Positions 1-10,190 of a stretch of DNA of 64,000 nt are shown here, piece by piece (the stretch's first letter is position 1; every line of letters begins with the position of its first letter). The position numbers and the translations under genes were made by a program. The notes below the pieces were generated by a model. It searched no databases. It was not told the DNA's origin and was given only the letters and a program-made list of their open reading frames with translations. The DNA is from Nemertoderma westbladi (taxonomy: Eukaryota; Xenacoelomorpha; Nemertodermatida; Nemertodermatidae). The stretch covers positions 62,001 through 126,000 of the forward strand of contig JAUCBJ010008464.1 of assembly GCA_032718475.1 (NCBI GenBank), written 5' to 3'.

Positions 1-297
1 TTGGTTCCCACAAGCTTGATACTAGAATAAAATCGCCTGCGCTTTGCAGGACATTGCTTTCGCCGTGAGGATCAGCCAGTGCATAATCTTGTACTTTGGC
101 AGCCTCATGGAGTGAATAAGCATGGTCGACAGCCCATGACTTTCTTGAGACGCATCTTAAAGGACACTGGCCTTGAAGATGAGGATGATCTAGCAAATGT
201 CATGGGTGATAGGGAGTTGTGGCGGTGCAATTTTGTCGATAAGCCGGCACAGCATTCTTAAGAATGCAGCTGCAATGCAGCATGCCGATCCTAGTAG
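1..297 (+). pseudogene. Non-LTR retrotransposon RT C-terminal fragment
   Basis: The plus-strand frame from 1 to 261 encodes the C-terminal tail that follows the reverse transcriptase domain of a non-LTR (LINE) element. Recognisable pieces are a RLRFAGHC block, HNLVLWQPHG and a terminal DLANVMGDRELWR block. The same tail, on the minus strand, is at 45285-45856, and the two copies stay alike past the stop codon through about 297, so this is the 3' end of the same family. A TAA at 28-30 breaks the frame, and the copy continues off the left edge of the window. RT palm motifs are not in view. This is a dead fragment; the RT superfamily clade cannot be fixed from so short a piece. Confidence 0.8.
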
Positions 298-753
298 TAG
301 TATGCAATAATTATTGATTGTACCAAATAATAGCAAATAGTTCGGACACTGTTTTTCGAGAGCAAACCGTATTTTTTATCTTTTGTAAAACAAAGCAAAT
401 TCCTTACAATTTGTCATTTTTAGTTTATTTAATTGGAAATTTACATTTTTTACATACATACAGTACTGTACATGGCAAAATACCACAATGACAATTCTAC
501 TGACAGAAAGCTGGAATTGAAAAACAAAGTATGTTTTCAGTATCGTAGCGTCTTGGACCACGGGATTGTGTTCCTGGTGGGGACTACTGTATATCTCATT
601 GATCTGTTTCCTCTTCCACATTGGAGTTAAGTTTAAATATGAAGCGAGTTTGAAAGCTGTCGTTCGCGGCGAATACATGCTAAAATCGAGTTATATTGGT
701 GTTGTAAGGGTCTAAGCCACGATTCTAAGTAAAACAAATTCCTTTTTATCATA
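298..753. other. No recognisable gene
   Basis: AT-rich sequence. Short overlapping frames occur on both strands (376-678 minus, 433-630 plus), but neither has a recognisable motif and each looks like a chance frame. It lies between the non-LTR fragment and the 3' end of the Penelope-like element. Confidence 0.5.
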
Positions 754-789
754 TGGCCATTTCGTGTATTAACACCCGTCTTCAGTGAT
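754..789 (-). other. Hammerhead-like CTGAAGA...GAAA block at element 3' end
   Basis: The minus strand reads CTGAAGA, a possible imperfect stem (GGGTGT / ATACAC) and CGAAA. Penelope-like elements are known to carry hammerhead ribozyme motifs (CTGATGA...GAAA) in their terminal regions. Here the core is CTGAAGA, one base off the catalytic consensus, so it is probably inactive or only a relic. Confidence 0.35.
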
Positions 790-1439
790 ATAAATATATA
801 TTAAAATGTTTACATAATTTACATATTAAAATAAGTACGTACGCGGTTAAATTTAATTGAATAATACTGTAAAAGATTAATTTATACGAGGCTATCGTAC
901 AGTACATGCCTGGTTATTTTCGGATGAACAATCGATAAAATGCGAAGTGTGAATAAAATATGAGCAGTGGTAAAAATAGAGATTAGGCTGACATGGAGGA
1001 TAAGTTAAATTAAAATAGGTAAGGAAAATAAAGTTAAATATATAATAATGTGATACTTTTCGGATGAACATTCGATAAAATGCGAAGATACAATTAATTA
1101 AGTTAAAATAATTAAAAATAAATAAAAAGATTTACGGCAATTCAGGTATGGACGGCTAGGAAGGTACAATTAAAAAAATGAAATAAAGTGAAATGAAATA
1201 AAATAATTTAAAACATGAGCAGACAATCGATAAAATTCATAAAATGAGATAAAGTTGATAGATGACACCACAATGCTGGAATAAATTACTGCAGGTCTAG
1301 CAGCTGTTGAAACAAGCCGCAAACAATAATAAAATATATAATATAATATAACACCACCATTGAAGTTACGCTATTGTTATACAAAGTGAATCGAGTTACA
1401 AAAAGCAGAATGATTAGTATAATGGTGGAATAACTTTGT

Positions 1440-1832
1440 TGAGGGGAGGGCGGTGTAAATTAATAAGGATGGCTTCGGTGTGAATACGCCGGTGGTGATT
1501 ACGAAATTGATGTACGCACGTAACAGTATATTTCCGACAATGGGCGAAGTTGCTGGTCACCACGTTCGGTTTGTTGGGTTTAGGAGGGGCATTTAGGGAC
1601 TTCCGATATTCTTGGATATTCTCCCGGTGCTTGTTGAGTCGTTTGTGGAGGTGCTGCTCAGTTTGGCCGAGGTAGAACTGGTGTTCCTTTCAAGTTAATA
1701 TGTACAAAACGTTATGTGACTTACAGTTGAACCGGCCTCGAATACGGTCTCCCCATCATGGTGTGTGTGAGAGGTCGTTAATCACTGGGCATGTTAGACA
1801 CCGAGATTGACCACATGGGTGGTTGCCAAATG
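1440..1832 (-). pseudogene. GIY-YIG endonuclease domain of the Penelope-like element
   Basis: Downstream of the RT frame on the minus strand, separate frames give a Cys-rich patch (HPCGQSRCLTC, about 1780-1822) and then a GIY-YIG core: NVLYILT, a stop codon, then FYLGQTEQHLHKRLNKHREN (about 1620-1710). The YxGQT...LxxRxxxH pattern is the GIY-YIG nuclease signature that Penelope-like elements use to nick their target. At least one frameshift and one nonsense codon separate it from RT, so no functional enzyme can be made. The match is by motif only. Confidence 0.7.
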
Positions 1833-2645
1833 CTAGGGTTGGTTCTCGTTTTCGTATAAGTAATTTACCCAAACTACAGTAGGTTCGTTACGTGGTACAG
1901 TTTTTATCGAAAGCCCGTGGGCGTGAAGGCGTTTGTTATGCCTACTGGTAACCGCGTTGATTGTGGGAAGAAATTGTGGCGTGGTTGGTAAATACACTAT
2001 TTGTTCGCTAGGTGGCGCAGGTAGTATTTTAGGCTGTTTAATTTGGGGGAGGGCAGGTGATGGGTCCCAAGCGTACATAGTTAGAAGGAAGTTAAGGGGA
2101 TAGCCACGCAATTTACATTTGTCCAAGTATTGGTGCCTATAGACCCTAAAAACTGAATGCGAGTCAGTCAAACGCCGAATTCGAAGTACTTCAGATTTCA
2201 CAATAGCCAGGAGGGCAGGTTTATGGTGGAAGCTGGCGTATGCTATCGGGAGTTTGTTAGACATAGGTTTTCGGTATAGGTGAGTGGAAAGGTCACGCCC
2301 TTTGGCTTGGATAGTAATGTCTAAATAATTGATTGATTTTCTTGATGAATTAAATGTAAATTGTATCGCATTGCAGCCATACAGGTGGCTACATGATGTA
2401 TTGAAAGCGGTTGCTACATTGTTCAATTCTGCTTCCGTCATCCAGAAGTTAAATATGCCAAGGCTGTCGTCTACTAATGTCCGGAAGTAATATGGCGTGT
2501 ACAGTGAGGTGTTAATAGCCCGTTTAATGACGCGGTAGGAGGTTAATACTGCATAGTCACCGCTGTGACTCCCGCCCATGGGCGCGCCTGCTACCTGTAA
2601 GTAAAATCCCTCCTTATATTTGAAGTAGTTATTTAATGAATACAT
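1833..2645 (-). pseudogene. Penelope-like reverse transcriptase, N-terminally truncated
   Basis: A 270-codon open frame beginning inside the RT domain. Residues 4-30 contain NNYFKYKEGFYLQVAGAPMG, the block just before the palm in Penelope-like RTs. Residues 57-60 read LVDD at the position of the usual Y-x-D-D catalytic motif, so the tyrosine is replaced. YLDITI, LYRKP and RGYP follow in the family order. The apparent ATG at 2645 is internal to the domain; a stop (TAG) lies four codons upstream, and the finger motifs are absent. It is a broken copy of an enzyme that copies RNA into DNA at a nicked target; GIY-YIG remains follow it. Confidence 0.75.
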
Positions 2646-2903
2646 ATTATTCTAGAAAGTTAAATATTAATCCAGAATACAGAATCAGAATACTGAACTG
2701 TGTACCGACTGTTGTAGAAACCACTGTAACCCCGTATGCCTGGCCCAGGATGTTAATTAATAATAATAAGTTAAGTGTTGTGTGGGGTGAGTGACGCGGT
2801 GAATTAAATATAATATAATCAATGTAAATAGGACAATATGATAATGGTCTCCTTATCGAAAAATATCAAATACTTAATCACAGTTGATATATATTTCTTA
2901 TTA

Positions 2904-3527
2904 TTAATTAACTAAGTAGATATTATCACACAATGAGCAAATGGCAATAACGGCAGCGGAATTATTGAGGAACATCTCATCCTGATGGAATTGGAGAGAG
3001 CCGGTGCAGCCTGTCTCCGAATGCACTGTGTACACAGTTGCTAGACTACGGTTCACTAACTCCAAGGTAACTAGAGTCTCCCCGAAGCGTAGTCCGCAGT
3101 TATTGCACAGAATAGTTGAAGTCGTCTGGGTCAACGGAAACACCCTACAGACGGGACACCGTACGACGCCATCGCTGTTATCGGCGGATAATAAAGATGA
3201 GTTTATTATACGCTCCTCTTCCTCCAAGAACTCCTCTATTATATTGTTTTCTTCCGGAGTTAGTTGATAATCCTCGTCTAAACTCGGGGACCACTCTGTG
3301 GGGGAGAAGAGCTGACAGCGTAGATTCCGCACTTCGACGTCGACAATCCGCCGGATTCGGTCCGGACTCGGCGGGGTGTAACCGCCCCGGAAGTCTTCCA
3401 CTCGGGCGCGTCGGGCTGCGTGGATTCGCCTCGCGCAAACTCGTCGCAACTCGCTCCGCCATTTGTGAACCCCACCACCGCGACGGTTGCTATATAAAGT
3501 TTTATGTTTATCGTCTAAGTTTTCCAT
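2904..3527 (-). CDS. RPAIN: RPA-interacting protein homologue
   Basis: A complete 207-codon single-exon frame. The N-terminus carries a basic stretch (KWRSELRRVCARRIHAARRA, residues 22-41) like the helix in RPA-interacting proteins (RIP/RPAIN family). The C-terminal third has the family's zinc-binding arrangement: CPVC (124-127), CNNC (141-144), H169, C174 and a final CSLC (197-200) followed by the hydrophobic DNIYLV. RPAIN binds replication protein A and carries it into the nucleus; that role is inferred from the family. The length matches vertebrate RPAIN (about 220 residues). Vertebrate genes have several introns, so the uninterrupted frame suggests lineage intron loss or a retrocopy; I see no poly(A) tail or flanking duplication. 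This is the only convincing host gene in the window. Confidence 0.8.
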   Translation of the reverse strand: MENLDDKHKTLYSNRRGGGVHKWRSELRRVCARRIHAARRARVEDFRGGYTPPSPDRIRRIVDVEVRNLRCQLFSPTEWSPSLDEDYQLTPEENNIIEEFLEEEERIINSSLLSADNSDGVVRCPVCRVFPLTQTTSTILCNNCGLRFGETLVTLELVNRSLATVYTVHSETGCTGSLQFHQDEMFLNNSAAVIAICSLCDNIYLVN

Positions 3528-4113
3528 AATCGAATAATGCGTAGGCCTTCTTGGTTTTGTTTGCTTACGGCATGATGCAGCAGTGGGAGTGGGACCAGTA
3601 ACAGTAACTAAACGGTAACAGTAGGCCTACTGTCACAACTGTATTATAATTTATGCACCACCTAGCGGCCAGTATCGGAATAACAATTACAATACATTAT
3701 CTTTCATTTACTGGTAGATGGCTCATTCAATTACATGTATAAAAGTAGCCAGAAGTCTTTATAACAGTTGGTACCGGTAGAGAATATTAAGATTATTATT
3801 AATTATCTTTAGAACACATAACTAACTTCAATTATAAAATACTGATAACTGATTACCAATGATACTGAAAACCTTTTTAATTTTATATATTATCTCTATT
3901 ATAATACGACGCTCCCTCACCCAGACTCTATCCGTACCCGCCGCAGTCACTTCAGCTGTCTCCTGGAGTGGTCTGACATGGAGGTCCCACCGAGATGAAC
4001 TCATAGATCGACACTGAGATCGAGAGAAAATCAATCTGATAACGACACTGGCCACACATCCAGTTGATCCGACTGAGAACAAGCTACAGTATACGATAAA
4101 ATACTTTCTCACA
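3528..4113 (+). promoter_or_regulatory. Upstream region of the gypsy element with TATA box
   Basis: No coding sequence. TATAAAAG at 3738-3745 is a good TATA box for transcription toward gag at 4114, so the element's 5' LTR or promoter probably lies here (about 3630-3770). I searched by eye for the matching 3' LTR after 9434 and did not find it. TTGGTACCGG at about 3767 starts with the TGG expected of a primer binding site, but the rest matches no tRNA end that I recognise. Confidence 0.4.
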
Positions 4114-5910
4114 ATGGCTTACGGAGGATTAGAAGAAGATCTGTTACTAGGAGACACAGATACCCCAACTGTATCGTTTAGAGAACAACCTATTTCTGGT
4201 GAGCGTCTAGGTCGTAGACTATTTTCTGATCCAGGTACAGTACATGCGAATTCTATAGTAAATAGAATTAATGATAACAATAATACTCACATATTTGTAC
4301 AACAAAGTAAATATAGTGGTGATAAAACTCTCCCAGGGGATACTGATGTACCACCCGTGGACGTATGGTTAGGAAGTTTTGAGCGGGCCGCAATAGCAAA
4401 CAATTGGTCGTTAGGTAAATGTACAACAGTTTTACCAGGATATTTAGAGGGAAAAGCGGGCAGATGGTACGACCAAAATATCGGGCGTTTGGAGTTACTT
4501 CCCTTCCAGGAACTTAAACAACAATTGTTGTTACGTTTTAGCCATGGTGAGAGTCAAACTTATTATTATACAATTTTTTCAGCTATGAAACAGGAAACGG
4601 ATGAGAGTGTAGACGATTTTTATGAAAGACTTATGCAAGTGGCAAAGCGTGCATTAAGTACTAGTAATAGTAGAGATATGCGAATTCGAGTGAGGGATAG
4701 ATTTTTACATGGTTTACAGAAGGTAATTTTATCTAGAGTGAGTGAGAAAGTCAAAGCAACGGATGACTTAGATTCTGTGGCTGCTATAGCGCGGCACATA
4801 GAGCAAAGTGTGAGGCTTGAAAACCCAAACTTGTCCTTGCCACTGACTCGAGCAGATTTGGACCAGGTATTCAATCCCAATACAGTAGTAAGCAGTTATA
4901 GAGAACCTAATAGAGATCAAGCTAATAAGGATAGTAATTCCCAGTCTTTAACTCACCGACTTGCAAATTTAGAAACGGCTGTTGACAAACTTGTAACTGC
5001 ACTAGACCGGCAAACAGTAGGTCCCTTAGCACAAAATAATAAGGCAACTATCGTTTTTGACATTTGTTTTAAAGCTGGCCATAAAACTATCGATTGCTTT
5101 CGGCATCCAAACCGGCAAAATCAACATTTATCTTATTATCCACCACCGCCAAGATTTAACCGTTTTAATGGCCACAGTAGTAATCCAAGTGGGGTAAACA
5201 GGGGACAAAGTAATTTTCAACAGAGTAGAACTTGGCGACAACAAAATTACAACGGCCATCCGCAGCAACACCAGCTATATAATAGTTATTCTCCTGTTGA
5301 TTCATCACGCAATGAGTATTATCAATCTGAATCTAGACCTTATTATAACAGAAATACCGATAGAAATATATCACACCAAAATAATGGTAATAATAGGAAT
5401 TATACAGTACACCCCAGTGATAATACAATAAGAAACACAGCTCCAATACATAATCAAAATACATCACCAGTTGGTAATCCTACATTTTTCCCAAGCAACA
5501 GGCATCCCCCACCGTCATCTTTCAATAATAAGAGTGTAATAGTGAATTTTACTGAAACACCCCCTCATGATATGTTCCTTGACGTAATTTTAGAGGGCCG
5601 TTATATTGAGTCAGGTGTCGTAGATACAGGCGCCCAAACTACTATGATTAGCGAACGATTGCTAAATAAAGTACAACCGGGTACAGTAATTGAACCAATT
5701 GGAATATATCTACGGGATTTTGCGGGAACGACCATCCCTATTTTAGGTGCGGTTTGGTTAAACATTGAAGCGGGAGGGCGTACAGCATTGGTTCGTGCTT
5801 TAGTTGCCAAAGAGTTAGAGTGTAATTCTGGAATTATTTTGGGCTTGAGAACATTAGGTGCATTACGTGTATTAACTGCAGTGAGAGAAAAGTATTTCAG
5901 GAAGCAGTAA
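4114..5910 (+). CDS. Gypsy Gag-protease
   Basis: An open frame of 598 codons. Residues 60-230 form an alpha-rich capsid region typical of Ty3/gypsy Gag (WLGSFERAAIANNW, YLEGKAGRWY, ESVDDFYERLMQ). At 315-328 there is a zinc knuckle whose first cysteine is phenylalanine (codon TTT at 5056 where TGT is expected), leaving C318-H323-C328. A long Asn/Gln/Tyr-rich low-complexity stretch follows (about 335-475). The C-terminus is a retropepsin with the catalytic VVDTGAQT (D504) and the ILGLRTLG flap-end block. The start is the first ATG after the TATA region. Pol continues in another frame, open from before the gag stop, so a frame change (mutational or programmed) occurs around the GAAAAG at about 5887. 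Confidence 0.85.
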   Translation: MAYGGLEEDLLLGDTDTPTVSFREQPISGERLGRRLFSDPGTVHANSIVNRINDNNNTHIFVQQSKYSGDKTLPGDTDVPPVDVWLGSFERAAIANNWSLGKCTTVLPGYLEGKAGRWYDQNIGRLELLPFQELKQQLLLRFSHGESQTYYYTIFSAMKQETDESVDDFYERLMQVAKRALSTSNSRDMRIRVRDRFLHGLQKVILSRVSEKVKATDDLDSVAAIARHIEQSVRLENPNLSLPLTRADLDQVFNPNTVVSSYREPNRDQANKDSNSQSLTHRLANLETAVDKLVTALDRQTVGPLAQNNKATIVFDICFKAGHKTIDCFRHPNRQNQHLSYYPPPPRFNRFNGHSSNPSGVNRGQSNFQQSRTWRQQNYNGHPQQHQLYNSYSPVDSSRNEYYQSESRPYYNRNTDRNISHQNNGNNRNYTVHPSDNTIRNTAPIHNQNTSPVGNPTFFPSNRHPPPSSFNNKSVIVNFTETPPHDMFLDVILEGRYIESGVVDTGAQTTMISERLLNKVQPGTVIEPIGIYLRDFAGTTIPILGAVWLNIEAGGRTALVRALVAKELECNSGIILGLRTLGALRVLTAVREKYFRKQ

Positions 5911-6660
5911 TTCAATTAGAAGAGACAGAACCTATTATTGCCCAGGAAATTAATTCACCACCTTTACTTAGTAATACAAACCCCTTTTCACCCAATTATG
6001 TTAATTCTCCATCAACAAACGCTAAAGTAGTTGCACAAGAAAATAGTGAGCCTAATACAAGCACGAGCAGTGAACATAAAAATAATACTACCAAGCATTT
6101 ACACGTCTTCCGTGTTGTCGCCGATCGAAATATTTTAATTCCACCAAACCACGAAGCTATAGTACATGGTCGACCAGTTGGTGTGGCATTAGGATGTAGG
6201 CCTAAGTCTAAGTCTAATGTAGTGGTAGGCTTATTTGAACCGAATGCAACTGGCTTAGGTAAGAATGGCTTAATAGGAGCTCGTACACTAAATACAGTAG
6301 ACCTGGGTCTTATTTTGTGTCGCATTATGAATCCCAGTCGAATAGGTGATCTTGAGCCACATACTGAAATAATAAATACTGCTACACCGAATGTAAATAA
6401 ATTAGACTCACCAACTGACCCTGATGCGGACATAATATCTAAATTCCCTACTTTAGAAGACGACACACACACTAGAGCTTTACATGACATCCTACTTAAG
6501 CACTACAATGTAATATCTAATAACGATTACGATGTAGGATATTGTGACTTAATTTCGAATGAAATTGATGCTGATGGGCCTCCCATTCGTCAGAGACCGT
6601 ACCGTATACCATACAAACACCGTGATTTCGTTGATTAAACCATTAAGACGATGAGAAAAC
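5911..6660 (+). pseudogene. Gypsy pol linker between protease and RT
   Basis: The frame offset by -1 from gag is open from before 5911 to a TAA at 6636-6638. It encodes a Ser/Thr/Asn-rich linker and then the conserved pre-RT segment (LLKHYNVIS, GPPIRQRPYRIPY) that precedes the fingers in gypsy RT. A further frame change near 6655 leads into the RT frame. It belongs to the same polyprotein as the next entry and is not a separate gene. Confidence 0.75.
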
Positions 6661-8994
6661 GTGATTGAAGAAAGCTCTAGCCCATGGGCGAGTCCAGTAG
6701 TAATTGCACAAAAACCCGATGGAGGATTGCGATTTTGTGTTGACTACAGACGGCTAAACGCTCAAACTCGTATTCCTTTACACCCTTTGCCTAGAATAGA
6801 TGAAGTGATTGATCAATTAGGTGGTAATGCATATTTTACCACTCTTGACTTAACGTGCGGTTATTGGCATGTTCCAATAGCAGACAGAGATCGTGATAAA
6901 ACTAATTTCATCACAAACAGCGCCCAATGGAATTTCCGTCGCATGCCTTTTGGTTTGGCAGGAGCACCCAGTACATTTCAACGACTAATGTCAAAAGTTA
7001 TAGGTAGATTAAGTAATAAAATTTGCCTCGTTTACTTAGATGACGTCATTATTTATTCGGAAACATTTAAACAACATTTACATGACATTGATAGTGTACT
7101 AGAGTGTATCGAAGCTGCAGGTTTAAAGCTAAAGCTACGAAAATGTACATTTGCTGCAGAAAAGGTTACATATTTAGGTCATGAAATAACTGCGCAGGGA
7201 ATAAAACCAGCTGTTAGGAATCTGCGAGCAGTAAGTGAGTTTCCACGGCCAACCGCAATAACTCAGGTTCGTCAATTTTTAGGACTTGCTTCATTTTACC
7301 GTAAGTTCATAAAGGATTTTGCGAAAATAGCTTCGCCGTTAGCACAGCTGTTACAGAAAAATGCAGTATTCAGTTGGACAGCTGATAAGGAACAAGCATT
7401 TCAGACATTAAAAACGAAATTAACGAATCCACCTGTACTTGGTTTTCCTATTCTACCATCTACTGACTCAGAACCTTACTGTATTTCGACTTATCGGTTG
7501 ATGACAGACGCCTCTATAGTTGGCTTAGGCGCCGTTCTAGAACAATTTCAAGGTGGTAAATATGTAGTTATAGGCTACGCAAGTAGATCTGTAAAACCAG
7601 CCGAGAAGAATTACAATATTACTGAATTGGAGGGTCTTGGAGTTGTCTGGGGTGTACATTACTTCAGACACTACTTGATTGGTACGAAATTCAAAATTAT
7701 CACTGATCATTCTGCTTTGAAGCACATATTAGCAGTAAAAGAACCAACCGGACGGATAGCGCGATGGTGCTTAGCCTTGCAGCAGTACGATTTTGAAGTT
7801 GAACACCGGCCTGGAAAGCATCATTTTGCCCCCGATGCTTTGAGCAGAAATCCAGTATCAGCTTTTCAACCAGATAGCGACATCGATAACATACAAGTTG
7901 GTCCGGATATAAATATCATAAATAACAGGGAAATTATAAAACCTGACTCTAACCCCATTACTGTAAATGTTATACGTGCTGGGCATGAAACTGAAAGGCG
8001 ACCAAAGGAAAACAATAATTGTAAGAGTGCATGGCTATTAGCCATCGCAACCGATCCCACATTGGAAGCAATCCAGCGCGTGAAACTCAACGAGCAAGGT
8101 CCAGCATTGTCTGATATTAATTTCGTAGCTTTGAAGCGCTTAGCTACTTTAGTCTCTATTGACCAGTTAGGTTTTATGTACTATATTGGGCGTCGAGGTG
8201 AGCAAAATCTACAAGTAGTACCTAAACAGTTTCAGCAAGAAATAATTCGCACTTTTCACGATCAACCGTGTGGTGGACATTATGCGTTTAATAAAACTTA
8301 TTATAAGGTTAGAAACAAATATTGGTGGATTACGATGCGAAAAGATATATTTAAGCACTGTCAAACTTGCTTACCGTGTCAGTTGGCCAAAAGACCGCGA
8401 TTAAAAATTGTGTCTCCACTGCACCCATTACCAATAGTAGGAAACCCTTTTGATAGGTGTGAACTAGATCTACTTTGACCCTTTCATTCTTCTGCTTCCG
8501 GTAACCGTTTTATTTTACTGTTTACGGATAGTTTAACTAAGTGGCCGGAGGGCGTGGCAACCGCTAACAAAAGTGCAAATACAGTAGCTAAGGCATTTAT
8601 AGACTTGGTGGTCAGTCGCCACGGTGCACCACGCGTATTACTTACCGACCAGGATTCGAATTTTTTATCTCGAATGTTCCAAAGTGTCACGCAAATGCTT
8701 GGAGTTGACCAAAAATCCGCAGTGATTTATCATCCACAAACCTTAGGGTTGGTAGAGCGATTAAATCAAACTCTAGTAACCATGCTGTCTATCTATACCG
8801 ATTCTGACCAATTACACTGGGATGAGTGTCTCCCAGCTGTACTTTTTGCGTATCGCACTTCTATACATTCAACTGTCAATCAAACTCCATTTTTCCTTAC
8901 CTACGGTCGTGAAGCAACATTACCTTCAGACGCTGTTTTACTTAAAGCGACCGACAATGCTAGTTTAGATGACTACAGTATACTAGACGACTAG
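6661..8994 (+). pseudogene. Gypsy RT-RNase H-integrase
   Basis: One frame is open from 6661 to a TGA at 8476-8478 and again, in the same frame, to 8994. Residues 1-190 are RT: VDYRRLN, TLDLTCGYWHVP, MPFGLAGAPSTFQRLM and the catalytic YLDD (residues 125-128). RNase H follows, with TDAS (about 282-285) and the NYNITELEGLGVVW block. The H2C2 integrase zinc finger spans about 530-575 (H...H, CQTCLPCQ). The integrase core has its acidic residues in CELDLL (just before the stop), LLTDQDSNF and GLVERLNQ, so all three are present. The single nonsense codon between zinc finger and core inactivates integrase. Confidence 0.9.
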
Positions 8995-9005
8995 CGAAAA
9001 CAGTT

Positions 9006-9434
9006 TTGATCAGTAGGAAAAATGCAGAGTCATTACAAAAACAAGCTCAATCTAGATTCATTCGGAATTATAATAACAGTCACAACATAGTTGTACCGCA
9101 ATATAAAGTAGGAAACTACGTATTCATAGAAGAAAGGGAATGTCCCGTTGGCTTGTCACGAAAGCTCAGAGCAAAATATCTTGGGCCTTACAGGGTACAG
9201 GCAATTGAAGGTGAAAATTTACGGTTAACTAGGCCAGGTCGTAAAAGTGTAAGCACCCTTATTCACCCCAACATGGTAAAACCTGCGCGTTTACGCTACA
9301 GTCTGTCTGATACCAGCCCCGCTATTGAATCAGATGACAACCCAAACATTATAACAAACTATCTAAGCCCACAAGGAAATTCTACAGTTTCTAGTGTGGA
9401 ATTATCTCTAGTAGACGAAAGTGAATTATCATGA
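9006..9434 (+). pseudogene. Gypsy integrase C-terminal domain
   Basis: A shifted frame after 8990 continues the polyprotein. YKVGNYVFIEE, LSRKLRAKYLGPYRV and IHPNMVKP match the SH3-like GPY/F integrase C-terminus of Ty3/gypsy elements. The frame ends at 9434 with an acidic Ser-rich tail. There is no chromodomain. Confidence 0.75.
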
Positions 9435-9854
9435 AAATTGAAATGTAACATTTAATAATCATGAGAAACATTGTTATCATTAATCATGTAACCTCGTGTA
9501 ATCATATAATCATTAATCATGTAACTTTAATTTTAATCGTGTATTATGTTATTTTATGACTTATAAATGAAGCCAATTGTAAGAAGTTATAAAGGACTCA
9601 TAACTGTGTAATGTTTTAACGTTATACTGTAGAAATATCGGTATTGAAATAGTGAATTAGACCTACAGTAGCCTAGTTGTTATCCACATGTCATTATTTT
9701 ACATTTATATTCTAGTTGCTCTGAATACCCATTTATCATAAAATAGTGTCACATATTTTCTATTTTAGTTATCCATTAAGTATACTGTGCTACAGTGCAT
9801 GATTAATATTATAATACTATTGATATAATGTCATTATCCCTGCAAACCACCAAC
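9435..9854. other. No gene; post-gypsy AT-rich sequence
   Basis: The motif TAATCATGTAAC occurs twice near 9482-9525, with related TAATCATGA and TAATCATATAA variants nearby. If the element had a 3' LTR it should be here, but I find no match to 3600-4100. Confidence 0.4.
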
Positions 9855-10190
9855 GTTAATCTAACGTTGGGTTTATGTTAGACATTCGTTAAAAAATGAC
9901 AGTTAGAATTTAACCATAAACCTACGTTAAAATACGTTAGAATTCTGTCAATTTTTAACGTTAATTTTTTACAGTAATTATACGTCAAAAATTTACAAAT
10001 ATCGGACAATACCATATTTTTTAACGTTACTTTAACGTTAATTTTTAACGTTAATTTTTTACAGTAATTATACGTTAAAAATCAACAGAGATCTGACATT
10101 TCCAAATTTTTTAACGTTGATTTAACGTTAATTTTTAACGTTCATTATTAACGTTAATTTAGCATTAAAATACATCAGATTTTAACGATG
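9855..10190. repeat. AACGTT-rich tandem repeat, 90-bp period
   Basis: TTAATTTTTTACAGTAATTA occurs at 9961 and 10051 and the following block recurs near 10141, giving a period of exactly 90 bp over roughly three imperfect units. Each unit is full of the palindrome AACGTT (for example TTAACGTTAA), so either strand can fold into short hairpins. No coding potential. Confidence 0.7.

Larger units (their letters stand above)
754..2645 (-). mobile_element. Penelope-like element, 5'-truncated and decayed
   Basis: Read on the minus strand, this holds in order a Penelope-type reverse transcriptase (1833-2645), a Cys-rich plus GIY-YIG endonuclease remnant (about 1440-1832), an AT-rich 3' region, and a CTGAAGA...CGAAA block (754-789) of the kind I associate with Penelope-like element ends. 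RT followed by GIY-YIG endonuclease is the defining order of EN-positive Penelope-like elements. The N-terminal half of RT is missing. In the 3' region the motif CGGATGAAC followed by TCGATAAAATGCGAAG occurs twice (about 919 and 1059), and a related TCGATAAAAT occurs near 1230. The exact ends are not defined. Confidence 0.75.
3730..9434 (+). mobile_element. Ty3/gypsy LTR retrotransposon, pol inactivated
   Basis: Gag, aspartic protease, reverse transcriptase, RNase H, integrase zinc finger, integrase core and integrase C-terminus lie in the Ty3/gypsy order on the plus strand. No envelope-like frame follows. Inactivating changes are few: a frame change near 5890, a stop at 6636-6638, a frame change near 6655, a stop at 8476-8478 and a frame change near 8990. 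This suggests an element that died fairly recently. Both termini are unresolved because I could not pair the LTRs. Confidence 0.85.

Noticed and set aside
3004-3529. Plus-strand frames of 87 and 137 codons opposite RPAIN
   Set aside because: Shadow frames of a GC-rich coding exon; the minus frame has the zinc ligands and correct family length.
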